A stretch of DNA of 64,000 nt from Orientallactaga sibirica (lineage: Eukaryota > Chordata > Mammalia > Rodentia > Dipodidae). The translations under genes and the position numbers were made by a program. Below are positions 35,471 through 45,788 of the stretch, in pieces. Position 1 is the stretch's first letter; each line of letters begins with the position of its first letter. The stretch covers positions 10,126,501 through 10,190,500 of the forward strand of contig JAEOAD010000040.1 in the NCBI GenBank assembly GCA_036365145.1, in the 5' to 3' direction. The notes under the pieces were generated by a model. The model did not search any database and was not told where the DNA came from. It worked only from the letters and a program-made list of their open reading frames with translations.

Positions 35471-35744
35471 AGAAAATTCTTATTTGCAATATTTATATTT
35501 TAATAATGAAAAAGAACTCTGGTATAGTCATGAATACTAATGTTTGTATAACCATGTTTGCATGGTACGGTTTAAAGTTCTTCAAGTGATCTATTTCCTC
35601 AAGATATGTATGTTGCCAGTAGCCTTCCAAATACAAAAAAAAATAAATAAATAAATAAATAAATGTGTATTGTGACATGTGTTTGTGAAAAATGTCATAT
35701 AAATTATCTAACTTCAGGGAAAGCAGTCTAATCAATTTCTTTTA
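35471..35744. other. Non-coding sequence with (AAAT)n
   Basis: (AAAT)n at about 35638-35663. The 80-codon minus frame spans it and is low complexity. Confidence 0.4.
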
Positions 35745-36240
35745 TTATTACTTATGTACATAGTGTGCATACATTCGTGTTGGTGCCATCGTGAGCCTCA
35801 TCCCTGTCCTCCCCTTCTAAAGTGCTGAAGGGACTCTCCTAGTTGGGGAATGTGAGTCGTTCATTGTGGGGGTAGCCATCTGTTATGGGAAAGAGGCAAT
35901 GTCTATGTGCATAATGTCCCAACTTGTGGCTCTAACAATCTCTCTGCCCCCTCTTTCATGAATTTCCCTGAGCCATGTTGGGTTCATTTTAGTTATACTT
36001 CAGTGATAAGGTCTAGGGAGCCTCTGCGTCTCCGGATCTCTGGTTTGGTAGGAGTTGCGTATTCTCTGTGACTATATCCTTCACCCTTTTGCTGGTACCA
36101 GGTTCACCTAGAAAGCAGCACTCTTGCTCATTTCCCCAATTACTCTATGGTTTCAGCTGGGGCCCTGGTGAACTGTGATGGGCTGGTTCTAATCTCAGGT
36201 TCTGCATCCATCTGAAAAAGAGAAGCAGATTCTCCAATGG
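35745..36240 (+). repeat. L1-associated interspersed repeat (5' part)
   Basis: 'tgttggtgccatcgtgagcc', 'gtagccatctgttatgggaa', 'ttccctgagccatgttgggt', 'tttggtaggagttgcgtatt', and 'tctgcatccatctgaaaaag' occur in the same order at 56020-56455. The first part matches the window's last 90 bases. No coding frame. It runs straight into L1 3' UTR-like sequence at 36241. Confidence 0.6.
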
Positions 36241-36386
36241 AGAGTGAGGTCAGCACCAGATAAATGGAATAACCATTATTATTTTAGAGAGAATTTCATA
36301 GGTATAGGCAATCTTGTCCTTAGAGGGAACACCTGAATCAAATGGCCCTGGAGAGGGTATGATGAAGACTAACCTTAATCTTCTCC

Positions 36387-36460
<74 letters not shown>

Positions 36461-37010
36461 TTTATATTACCAATCTTTTTCTTTCTTCTTTTTCCTTGGT
36501 GCTGGCCTGTAATACCCAGTACCACCAGCATGTGGTTAACATCCACACTGAGCTGTTGATCAAAGAGACTTACAAGATCTCCCAAAAGAAGACAAATTTC
36601 TGTCAGAGCACCTGATGATCCACCAAAGGTTAATGGCAAGATCCTACCGCCTAAGATACCATATGCTGTTGGAACAGAACATGGAGTGACCTGGCTGGAA
36701 TCGGGAGAAGAGTCAGTCCTCAAACAGTTAGCTTGTCTAGTGCCATAAGGTATTACATAAGCAACTGGGGGAATATGGCCAACATCTATCCCTGCAACTC
36801 GTGTTTTAAGCTATTCAGCAGCAAACAACCTGATGTGATGCTCATCCACGTACAACAGTGGCACACAGCCATGGTGGGTAACCAACCGCTCTTGAATTGC
36901 CTAATGGATCCGCTCAGTGGAACAGTACCCATAGCTGGAACTAGGAAACAAGGCAGAGCCATATTCAAAAAACGACCCCACTCTCCAATATCAAGTTTCC
37001 ACTAATCCTG
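36241..37010 (+). mobile_element. LINE-1 3' UTR-like segment, + orientation
   Basis: 36330-36560 matches the complement of 14840-15060, the 3' UTR lying downstream of a recognisable L1 ORF2 C-terminus: 'gggaacacctgaatcaaatg', the CT tract, 'ggtgctggcctgtaataccc' and 'catgtggttaacatccacac'. It continues to about 37010 with sequence not retained in the 14.8 kb copy. The 157-codon minus frame (36250-36723) runs through the (CT)n tract and is not a gene. The 90-codon + frame (36733-37005) lies inside the repeat and is unassigned. Confidence 0.6.
36391..36454. repeat. (CT)n microsatellite
   Basis: About 31 CT units, expanded from the CT-rich tract of the L1 3' UTR. Confidence 0.95.
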
Positions 37011-37829
37011 AGCTGCAAGAAGAGTAAATTCATGTTATCATATCATAGCTTTAATCCTCTGTCATTTTTATTGGTGTTATATTTTTATTTACCAATTCTA
37101 ATTTCTCCTAATCAGTACATTCTTTAATGTGTTTCAGAGAACATGAAGAAAGATAATTAAAGGACAATTTCTACATGAAATAATGGAGTGAATATACATA
37201 TATACATATATTCTTATATTCTTGTTCTTTTTTTAACATTTTGTGCCTTATAACTTGCGTTTGCATCTAGAGAACTTGCCCTGCGTCACTGATTTTTAGA
37301 TCAGCATTCTCCATTAGGAATCCTTGTGATTTCATAGATTGTCTTTCTCAAGTAAGAGTGTCTGTTATAGATAGAGGTATCCTTGTGGACTCTGAACATC
37401 CTGTTTTGGTATACATGATGCCTCCTTTTTCTTCTGAATAATTATTCTGCTGTAATTAATAAAACATTTTCCTCATCATTATGATCCATACTAATCAAAA
37501 TCTCAAATACTCTTTTGTATTATTGTAAATGTCACGGTTAACAGAGTAGTTACTAGTGATCATATGGATGGAAAAATCATATGACATCTGGCGATGTTCA
37601 AATGAAAATTATAGTTATTCAAAAAATTTTTCAAGCTTTTAATTGTGATATTAGGTTATGGAATGAAAGAATTTTATATTGCAAGACAAAAATTTGGAAT
37701 TTCAACAATGTTGAGGATTTTCTTACTAATTTGAATGAAATATTAGCTTATACAAAAAGTAACTAAAATGACGGCTTAATGTGGTTAAAAACCCAAAGTT
37801 AAGTGTGTGTTTGCCATTTGTCTTTCTTC
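37011..37829. other. Non-coding sequence, no gene seen
   Basis: AT-rich with an ATATACATATATACATATA stretch near 37195. The 61-codon frame at 37581-37766 is unassigned. Confidence 0.4.
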
Positions 37830-37978
37830 CTCTGAGAACTCCCCGCACAGTTCTATGCCCCATTTTGTGAGTGGGTTGTTTGAGTTTTTATTGTTTAGAT
37901 TTTTGAGTTCTTTGTAGATTCTAGAAATTAGTCCTCTGTCATTTGCATAGCTGGCAAAATTTTTCTCCCACTCATAAC
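37830..37978 (-). pseudogene. LINE-1 ORF2 fragment, antisense
   Basis: About 150 bp matching the same part of ORF2 as 14040-14180. 'ccattttgtgagtgggttgt', 'tagaaattagtcctctgtca' and 'atagctggcaaaatttttct' are the complement of the [15 protein letters not shown]...KKWAM region. Truncated at both ends. Confidence 0.8.
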
Positions 37979-38084
37979 TATATACACACTATGTACATAG
38001 CTAATAAAAACACAAAATTAGGCTATAAAATATATCAAGAATGCTATATGTACCATTCTTCAAAGCATAGTAATTTACAGAACA
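37979..38084. other. Non-coding spacer
   Basis: No feature seen. Confidence 0.3.
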
Positions 38085-38268
38085 AGGATGTAGCTTACTG
38101 GTTTCCTAGTAGGTATGAAGCCCTGGGTTTGATCCCTGGTACTGTACAAATTGACAGGACAGTCAAGGTGCACACTGGAAGCAGAGGCAGGAGATCAGAA
38201 CTTGAGTGTCATTCCTAGCCACATACTACCTTGGGTATATGAGATTCCATGTTTAAAAATAAAGGAAT
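38085..38268 (+). repeat. ID_B1-like composite SINE
   Basis: An ID-type tRNA-like head ('aaggatgtagcttactggtt', 'ccctgggtttgatccctggt') is followed by a diverged B1-like body ('gaagcagaggcaggagatca', 'accttgggtatatgagattc') and an A-rich tail. The order matches the ID-B1 chimeric rodent SINE. Confidence 0.6.
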
Positions 38269-38514
38269 GAAAAATCATAACTCCATGGAATATTTTAAAA
38301 GTTACACACATTTAGAAATCATGTTTTATCGTTAAATATATATTTGAAAACATTGAAAATATGAAAGTAGAATGAGAATTTTCAAGAAAATGTAAAAGGT
38401 AAACTATTGGTGAATTTTGCTAAAAATAATGGTTATGCTTTTTCATTTATTTTAAAATAATTATTGTTCTTTGGGAATATGCAACAGCTTATGCTACTTG
38501 CATTCTAACATTAT

Positions 38515-38569
<55 letters not shown>

Positions 38570-38821
38570 CCATTTAGAATCGTTATTGAATAGTTTTATT
38601 CCTGCTCAATATTTCTCTTTGCTGATAGCTGTCTCAGATGAAATATAGCAAAGAGCCACCACAATTCAGAATATAACCAGTGCAGGTATGTGCAGGAGTT
38701 TCATCCTTGTTCACTTTCTATTGTACAACTAGAGTTTCTTTAAGCTGCAATTCAAATGAGATTAGCATCCTATTCACATCCATCTAAATTTTCAATTGCC
38801 AGGTTGTTTCATAGGTGAAGG
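38269..38821. other. AT-rich sequence with (AT)n at 38517-38564
   Basis: About 24 AT units. Otherwise no feature seen. Confidence 0.7.
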
Positions 38822-38825
38822 TTTT

Positions 38826-39057
38826 TTAAACAATTTATTGTTATTTATTTATTTGAGAGAGAGATACAGAAATAGGCAGGGAGAGAGAGAGAGAGAGAAT
38901 GGGAGCTCCAGGGCCTCTAGCCACTGCAAACGAACTCCAGATGCATGTGCCTCCTTGTGCATCTGGCTTACGTGGGTCCTGGGGAAATCAAGCCTCAAAC
39001 TGGGGTCCTTAGGCTTCACAGGCAAGAGCTTAACCGCTAAGCCATCTTTCCAGCCCC
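38826..39057 (-). repeat. DIP-type SINE, antisense
   Basis: AT tail, (GA)n, 'ggcctctagccactgcaaac', 'ccagatgcatgtgcctcctt', head complement 'gctaagccatctttccagcc'. An imperfect TSD-like pair is visible (ataggtgaagg near 38811 and atagatgaag at 39058). Confidence 0.9.
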
Positions 39058-40279
39058 ATAGATGAAGTTTTTATACAGCCTTTTTCAGTTCACTTGTCTG
39101 TTGTTTGGGAGGTTCTGCAGCACGGGGTGGCTTTCTTGACTGTTACTGTAGTAGCTTTCTGCAGTGTTTGACTCTGTTGATGACAAGTGTTTGGGTCATG
39201 AATTAAGTCCCATGCCTACACTGATTTATATACTGTAGCACTTAGCCTGGGTGAAATTTAATTATTTCTGTGTTTGCAGCTTATTCCATTAAAATTCATG
39301 CATTTATGCATCTAAAACATAGTTTTTCACATATTGCTGAAACACCTGAGCACCTTAAAATGAATGAAAGTTAAAGAAGTTTATAAATAATAAACCTATT
39401 CATTTACCCAGAAACCCATTTCCACAGTAGCAGCTGTAATTACCTGGGAAGTAAGATCCCTTATGTTTGACTCAGATACAAAGACTGCACAAAATAAAAC
39501 TTATTCATATTGTTTCCAATTTCATCTCCTTAAAATCCTAACTTTCATGGATGGTATTTTATCAACATAGTTGAAAGCAATGTTTCTGAAGTATTTTGAA
39601 ATAAAACAGTAATGTTTCCTGAAGTACTTCTGCCAAACGGAGGCTGTGGAATGTTTCATGATGAACGCCTTCTGGGGTTGGAGCATTCTACAGTGTGGAA
39701 ATTGTTGGTTTAATGGTAAAGAGCTCAGTGTGCTATTTAATCCTGATGGGGGTTTTATGGCATATTCCTCACATACAGCTGTTGCAGGTTTATGTCACAT
39801 AATGATGCTAAGACTGTGTCATTGCAGTGGACTTCTTGGGGGGCCAGGTAGAGTTCTGTCATCTCCCAAACTGCTGACATCCAGAAGCCCATTCTCTTAA
39901 ATTTCCAGTACGGCTTACAGTGGAGGTGCAACAGTAAGGGTCTGGATAGTCTGTGTCCTGCCCACTTCCTTTTCTAGAATGGCTGTATGGTAGGGGACTG
40001 GCAGTGTCTCATAGAACGCTGATTCTAAGATTACGGTGGTGCACTATTCACATTCCGTAGTCAACTTCATAGCATTAGAAAGAAAAGAAAGTTGTATTTC
40101 AAATGCTAAGGCCCTTCACATGCTATATAAATTCAAATCCTATTTGAAATTATAATGTGTGCATTCTTATTTCATTCTTTCCTTCTTTTCCTCTTCTTTT
40201 TTTCTGTATTCCTACCTTTCCCCTCCCTGCATCCCTTCCTCTCTCTGTCTCTTTCTTTCTTCTTTCTATTCTATATTTA
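39058..40279. other. Single-copy-looking sequence, no gene seen
   Basis: About 1.2 kb with no recognisable repeats except CT-rich sequence from 40160. The 84-codon + frame at 39646-39900 has no recognised domain. Confidence 0.4.
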
Positions 40280-40280
40280 T

Positions 40281-40287
40281 CATGTGT

Positions 40288-40330
<43 letters not shown>
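40281..40330. repeat. (TG)n microsatellite
   Basis: TG repeat with one TATG interruption. Confidence 0.95.
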
Positions 40331-40332
<2 letters not shown>

Positions 40333-40482
40333 TATGCATACCAGTAGCTCTATTCACTGTCAATGAACACCTGATGCTTATTCAACTTTTTCACCTGGCT
40401 TACCTAAGACAGATGGGAAATAGCCACGTTCCGAGGCTTAGCAAGGCAATACCTTTAATAGCTGATGCGTCTCCCCAGCCCT
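40331..40482 (-). repeat. Degraded DIP-like SINE, antisense
   Basis: 'tgtcaatgaacacctgatgc', 'cacctggcttacctaagaca' and a final 'tagctgatgcgtctccccagcc' keep the order of an antisense DIP, but divergence is high and the GA-rich part is replaced by TG repeats. Confidence 0.5.
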
Positions 40483-40800
40483 GTAAATCACTGTAAAATC
40501 TTGGTTTTGAAACCATACTTATTGATGCTACACACTGAAAAAATAAAGATGGAGAAAATTAAGTAACTCAGCTAACTAAGCTCATACTACTTAGCCTGTT
40601 TCCTGATGCACTAATTTACTTCCGGCCTTGATACCATGGCTCTTTTCTTTGTGGTATTGTCACACAGATGTTCATTTCATTTGTGGGGAGCACAAAATCT
40701 GAAAAAAACAAACATATGCAGACATACACTTCACTAGTGCGCTTGTTTAGACTATAGTTTTTATCTCAAATATAAACCAATAGTCATTAATTTGGTAATT
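40483..40800. other. Non-coding sequence, no gene seen
   Basis: Unique, no feature seen. Confidence 0.35.
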
Positions 40801-40811
40801 CAAGAGTTGCT

Positions 40812-40861
40812 ATTTTTATTTTATTTTAATTTATTTATTTATTTATTTGACAGAGAGAAAA

Positions 40862-40892
<31 letters not shown>

Positions 40893-41043
40893 GAGGGAGA
40901 ACAACAGGGCCTCCAGCCTCTGCAAACGAACTCCAGATGCATGTACCACTTTGTGCATCTGGCTAATGTGGATCCTGGGGAATCAAATCTGGATCCTTTA
41001 GCTTTGCAGGCAAACATCTTAATCGCTAAGCCATCCCTCCAGC
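40812..41043 (-). repeat. DIP-type SINE, antisense, with 11-bp TSD
   Basis: (TTTA)n tail, (GA)n stretch, 'ctgcaaacgaactccagatg', 'atgtaccactttgtgcatct', head complement 'cgctaagccatccctccagc'. The TSD caagagttgct lies at 40801-40811 and 41044-41054. Confidence 0.92.
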
Positions 41044-41054
41044 ACAAGAGTTGC

Positions 41055-41094
41055 TTTATTTTATTTTATTTTATTTTATTTTATTTTATTTATT

Positions 41095-41137
<43 letters not shown>

Positions 41138-41283
41138 TTGGTTTTTTGAAGTAGGGTCTCACTCTAACCCAGGTTGACCTGGAATTCAGTATGTAGCCTC
41201 AGGGTGGCCTTGAACTCACAGCGATCCTCCTATCTCTGCCTCCCGAGTACTGGAATTAAAAGTGTGCGCCACCATGCCTGGCT
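41055..41283 (-). repeat. B1 SINE with long (TTTTA)n(TTTA)n tail, antisense
   Basis: About 85 bp of TTTTA/TTTA units (41055-41139), the complement of an expanded tail, precede a full B1 body ('tctcactctaacccaggttg', 'actcacagcgatcctcctat', GTGTGCGCCACCATGCCTGGCT). The flank after it (gagttgttattt) resembles the DIP target (gagttgctattt), so B1 probably landed at the same site. Confidence 0.92.
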
Positions 41284-42584
41284 CATGAGTTGTTATTTAA
41301 GAGATTAATTTTGTGAAATTTCCCTTAAGCGTAAACATATGATATACAGAAGGAAGTTAAATGTTTTTTTTTTTTTTTTTTTATGAACAATGGTACTTGC
41401 CTTTTTTTCCCCTCAATACATTATTGGGACTTGAAGGAAATGACCAAAATATGCATTTCAGGCCAAAGAAATGACAGACATTTGAAAACATGTTACTTCT
41501 TTTCTGAGGGTTATTTGATAACTTTAGATGCTGAGTATCTTGCCAGGATAAGGGCAGAACTCACATCTAGCTTGGCCTCTGTTTCCCTCATGTCACAACT
41601 AAAATAAAGTGGACAGTGAAACTGTAGCATGGCTTATGTTGAGACTTCACTGTGTGACTTGAGTCCCTTTGTCTTTTCTCCGATGGTGGGCTTTCATTCT
41701 TATCAGAATTGTAAGAGCAACTCCAAAAAAATACTTGAATAGTGTTGTGTTAATTAACAGTAATTTTGGGATGCATTTACATGGTTCAAAATGACAAATA
41801 GTAAAAGCAAAACCAATAATTCTCAAGAGAACAGGCGGCATGAATTGTCTACAGTATACCCAGTAATATTGAACACTTTCATGCATTGAATCAAGGGGCT
41901 ACGACGTCCAGGGACTGCTCTGAAAATTCAGTTGAACTAATGGTTTAAGATTAATAGAAGGGACTGGTAAATGGGAAAACTATGCTAGATGCAAATTTTC
42001 TCTGCAAAATGATGATGACTCTGTCCACTCAGAACTAGAAAATGTAACAAGCTGGAAATAACATGACAGGGAAACTTAAGACTCAATTCTCAGATTTTAT
42101 TCATCCTTAAGACACTATTAGCCTGTCATATGTATCTGAGCTATTGTGGATAGAAATTGTTACATTGCCTTATGACAATACGCCCCCAGGTTATGCTTGT
42201 TTGAAATGAGAAGAAGAACAACAAAAATATTTATAGGAGAGCTGAACCTCAAAAGTGTTGAAGATTTCACACAAATATGTCATACTTGACATATTTAGCT
42301 TTTAAAAACATATGTCCATTATTATTTTATGATAATATCATTGTTCATATTTATATATTAGCATTTATTAATGTTTTTTAATTAATAAACAGTATTTAAA
42401 TAGATCTTGAAGTCTGAGAAATATTGAAACAAATGTGAAATGGTTTATAATGTTCTATATCTTTGAATGTAATGAATATGTGCCAACTCTTGAGTATTTA
42501 AAGTGTTGGCTGTGGAGCTAAATATGCTTCTAAGTATTCTATCCATATTTACAATGAACAGACCTGGTGGTCTCCATAGGAAAT
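41284..42584. other. Non-coding sequence, no gene seen
   Basis: Unique AT-rich sequence with a T run at 41364-41382. Frames up to 79 codons are unassigned. Confidence 0.4.
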
Positions 42585-42700
42585 GAGTTAATGAGTCTGA
42601 GGCCAGCATGGAACAACAGAGTGAGTTCCAGATCAGTCTAGGCTACAGTGAGAATCAGCTTCAAAAATAAATAAATAATTAAATAAATATATAGATGAAT
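42585..42700 (+). repeat. B1-like SINE, 3' half
   Basis: 'gagtctgaggccagcatgga', 'gagttccagatcagtctagg', 'ctacagtgagaatcagcttc' and an (AAAT)n tail. The 5' half is lost. Confidence 0.65.
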
Positions 42701-43097
42701 GGATAAGTAAATAAATACTAAAATAAAATCCCAATGTCATCCTTCAGAGAAATATAATAAAACAGTCTTAAGATCTGCATAGAGACACAAAACAGACATA
42801 ATAGCCAGTGCAACCGAGCAAAAAGCACATTGTTGATGTTATCCCACTAGCCATTCTCAAGAGATACTCCACGACCGTCATAATACAAAAAATAATATTA
42901 GCATTAACCTAGAATTGTTAACAAGAGAAAATAATCAAACTCATAGAAATAAACCCATGCTTCATCAGCTAATTGATACTCAACAAAGGGACCCAAATAC
43001 ATGTACTGGAGAGGTGAAGTCCCTGAAAAAGGGAAAATGATTGTCTTTGTACAGAGGACTAAAATTAGGCTCTCTCAGCTCATGCAAAATTTAATTC

Positions 43098-43318
43098 AGG
43101 GCAGGAGAGATGACTCCAGGGTGAAAGGTGCTTGCTTGCAAAGCCCGACAGCCCGAGATAAATTCCCCAGTGCCCATGTAAAGCCACATGCACAAAGTTC
43201 TGCTTGTGTCTGGAATTTGCAAAGGCAGAAGTCCTAGGAACGCCCATACTCACTCTCTCTGTCCATCTCTTTCTCTAAGTCTATCTCTCTATCATATAAA
43301 TAAAATACTTAAAAACAA
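43098..43318 (+). repeat. DIP-type SINE inserted into L1
   Basis: Head 'gggcaggagagatgactcca', 'gtaaagccacatgcacaaag', a CT-rich stretch and an AAATAAAATA tail. Flanked by similar sequences (caaaatttaattca and caaaattgattaa) that are probably a decayed TSD. Confidence 0.82.
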
Positions 43319-43653
43319 TTGACTCAAAATTGATTAAATCCATTAATGTGAGATTTGAAATTCTAAAGAAACACTTCGTGATATTGTTACAAGGAATGAT
43401 TTCCTGGATAAAACTCCAAAATCACAGACCAGAGAGTGGGGAGTAGGGAATTTCATACTATTTGAATGTTTCAGTGTATCAAAAGAAAGGACGAATAGAA
43501 TAAATGATAAATTAAAGAAGGGTAGGGAATCATTGCAAGGTATCGAACAAAGAATAACTATCCAGAATACATAACTCACAAACACAGCAGCAAACAATCT
43601 AACGTAAAAATGGATGAATTGTCAAAAGATACAGTACTATACAAAAGAACATA

Positions 43654-43655
<2 letters not shown>

Positions 43656-43688
<33 letters not shown>
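43656..43688. repeat. (TA)n microsatellite
   Basis: About 16 TA units inside the old L1. Confidence 0.9.
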
Positions 43689-43692
<4 letters not shown>

Positions 43693-44175
43693 CTATTCTA
43701 TAAATGAGAATCAAAACAAAATATCACCTCACCCAATGTTTAATAGCTTTCATTAAATGAGACAACAACAAATCACAGCCAAAGCAAATGGTGCCAAGTC
43801 TGTATAGAACAAGGAAACAAAATTATTAGTGGACATGAAAATCAGAGTGGTCATTATGGAAGTCAATAGGGAGGTTCCTCAAATATTTAGGACTGCAACA
43901 TAGGTGTCTTGTTCCTGCGCTACAGCCAGAGAGAATGAAGACAACATACACAAGAAATTCCTGTGTGACAGTGTTCATAATATGCTATTAAAAGGAACCA
44001 AAACATAGCATTGTTTTATTTTATAATCAACAGATGACAAGGTGACAAGAAACTTGGCATAAGTACACAATGGAGCAGCATTCAGTCAAACAGAGTGAAA
44101 TCCTTTATTTTTTGACAATAAATGGAACTGGAGGATACCAAGTTAAAATAAGCCAAACACAGAAAGACAGTATTT

Positions 44176-44230
44176 ATGTATGCATGTATGTATGTATGTA
44201 TGTATGTATGTATGTATGTATGTATGTATA
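44176..44230. repeat. (TATG)n microsatellite
   Basis: About 12 TATG units directly at the 3' end of the recognisable L1 ORF2 sequence. Confidence 0.95.
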
Positions 44231-45142
44231 TCTCCTTCTAACCAGTCACCTTTCCAGTTTCTCATAATCCCTTCTCTATACCTGAATTTAGAAATGAATA
44301 GACATTTGAGCAGACTAGACTAAAAGGATGCATGGACATTGCCAATATATAAAATATTCATGCATAACAACATCACTAATTCCAATTATTGTGTATACTT
44401 AATGTATGATAATTATAAAATATTCAATTTTGTGTTCACAAAAGTAGATAAATAAGGTAATGTTAATATAATACTCAGATTGCTAAAAGATAACTTTGTT
44501 ATATTCATTAGAAGAAATAAAAATCATATGGAAAATATCAAATACAATGGTTTATATTTTAGGCCTAATCAGAATATCACAAAAATAAGTTTCACTGCTC
44601 CTCCCACTCTCTGAATTTTATTTAAATGTAAAGTGTATTTCATTAGAATGTCTCAGCTTTCTGGCCTGTTTCCATCAGCTCCTGTGAATTGTGTTGATTC
44701 ATAAATTCTCTGATTCTGGAAATGAATATATATATAAGCTGAAATTGCACATCAGAAGCTGCCTGAACCCCAAATACACTGAACATCACTTCTGTTACAG
44801 TAACACTTTATTAATTCTTTTCACTTCAAGGACTCTTCAAAATAGACTCAGTAAAGCCATGACTTCTTCAATGCTTATGTTTGACATTGGGTTTCAGAGT
44901 CTCTATATGTTGCCAAGCCAGGAAGGTCCAGTTCCTTTGGGTCCCAGAGAGCCCCTTGCCTCAGCCTTCTCAGTAGCTGAGTATAAATGCATGTAATTTC
45001 AGACACAATATATGATTTTTACTAAAATGATATATGTATAACTTCAATGATTTTGGATATTAAGGTTGAGGTTCATTTTCAAATGAAAACAAATCAAAGA
45101 GCATTTGTTTTTCACTCTTAGTTTTATTTTATTAGGCTTTAG
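44231..45142. other. Non-coding sequence with a possible ancient B1/7SL fragment
   Basis: Mostly AT-rich. 44890-45000 ('gagtctctatatgttgccaa', 'cttgcctcagccttctcagt', agctgag) resembles a very old antisense 7SL-derived SINE, with low support. The 101-codon frame at 44691-44996 covers this and is not convincing as a gene. Confidence 0.4.
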
Positions 45143-45445
45143 TTCTGGGAGGACTAATTTTCACTGTTAACTTGATTGGATTTTGAATCACTTAGAAGAC
45201 ACACTTCTAGAGGTATCTTTGAGAGAGTTTCCAGAGAATTTTACCAGAGGAAGGAAGGGCAACATTGAAGGGATTGATGTCCCAGACTGAAGGAAATGGG
45301 GGAGGGGGCAGAGCCAGATGAGCATTCATCTGTGTCGGCTTCCTGAGTGAGGGTGTACACGACCACCTGCTGCACAGACTGCTGCCTTAATGTCCCTCCC
45401 TTGTTGGACTTTACTCTTAAATGAAGAGCCAAAATAGAACCTCCT
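45143..45445 (+). mobile_element. MaLR/ERVL-like LTR
   Basis: Begins near 'ctaattttcactgttaactt', with 'gattggattttgaatcactt', 'agaagacacacttctagagg', 'gagagagtttccagagaatt', and ends at 'gaagagccaaaatagaacct', a decayed AATAAA region. The block order fits a rodent MaLR-type LTR as I remember it. The end runs directly into the TTTTC array. Confidence 0.5.
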
Positions 45446-45640
45446 TTTCTTTTCTTTTCTTTTCTTTTCTTTTCTTTTCTTTTCTTTTCTTTTCTTTTTT
45501 TCTTTTCTTTTCTTTTCTCTTCTCTTCTTTTCTTTTCTTTTCTTTTATTTTCCTTTCTTTTCTTTTCTTCTTTTCTTTTACTTTCCTTTCTTTTCTTTTC
45601 TTCTTTACTTTTCATTTCTTTTCTTCTTTTCTTTTTTTAA
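45444..45640. repeat. (TTTTC)n array
   Basis: About 200 bp of TTTTC units with scattered variants (TTTTTC, CTCTTC, TTTAC). It creates KRKEKKRKEKKR-like minus frames and SFLFFSFLFF-like plus frames with no coding meaning. It starts where the LTR's A-rich signal region would continue. Confidence 0.95.
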
Positions 45641-45788
45641 GGAAAGCAGGTTTGAGATCATGCAGCCATTATGGGGGCAAGGACACAGGGTCACATTACT
45701 TCAGGAAGCAGAGAGGTAGGAAGGCTGGCACACAGCGAACTTTCTCCTTTGTACACAGTCAAGGAACTCCAGCCTCTGGAATAGTGCT
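45641..45788. other. Spacer between TTTTC array and minisatellite
   Basis: About 150 bp of unique, GC-richer DNA. 'ggcacacagc' and 'gtacacagtc' show incipient similarity to the minisatellite unit. Confidence 0.5.

Larger units (their letters stand above)
42717..44185 (+). pseudogene. Old LINE-1 ORF2 3' portion, interrupted by a DIP
   Basis: The + strand keeps the order of the ORF2 C-terminal half with many frameshifts. The part before the DIP (42717-43097) corresponds to the 'NPEINP...FDKG' region. After it (43319 on) come 'aaacacttcgtgatattgtt', 'ggatgaattgtcaaaagata', 'agggaggttcctcaaatatt', 'gtacacaatggagcagcatt', and 'aataaatggaactggaggat' with 'gccaaacacagaaagacag' near the ORF2 end. 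Frames are broken throughout. The DIP at 43098-43318 and a TA repeat (43656-43688) are later insertions. Confidence 0.75.

Noticed and set aside
36250..36723. 157-codon minus-strand frame with an RERERE run
   Set aside because: Runs through the (CT)n tract of an L1 3' UTR-like repeat.
36733..37005. 90-codon + strand frame, initially read as a possible small gene
   Set aside because: Lies inside the L1 3' UTR-like block. No recognisable domain or upstream exon.
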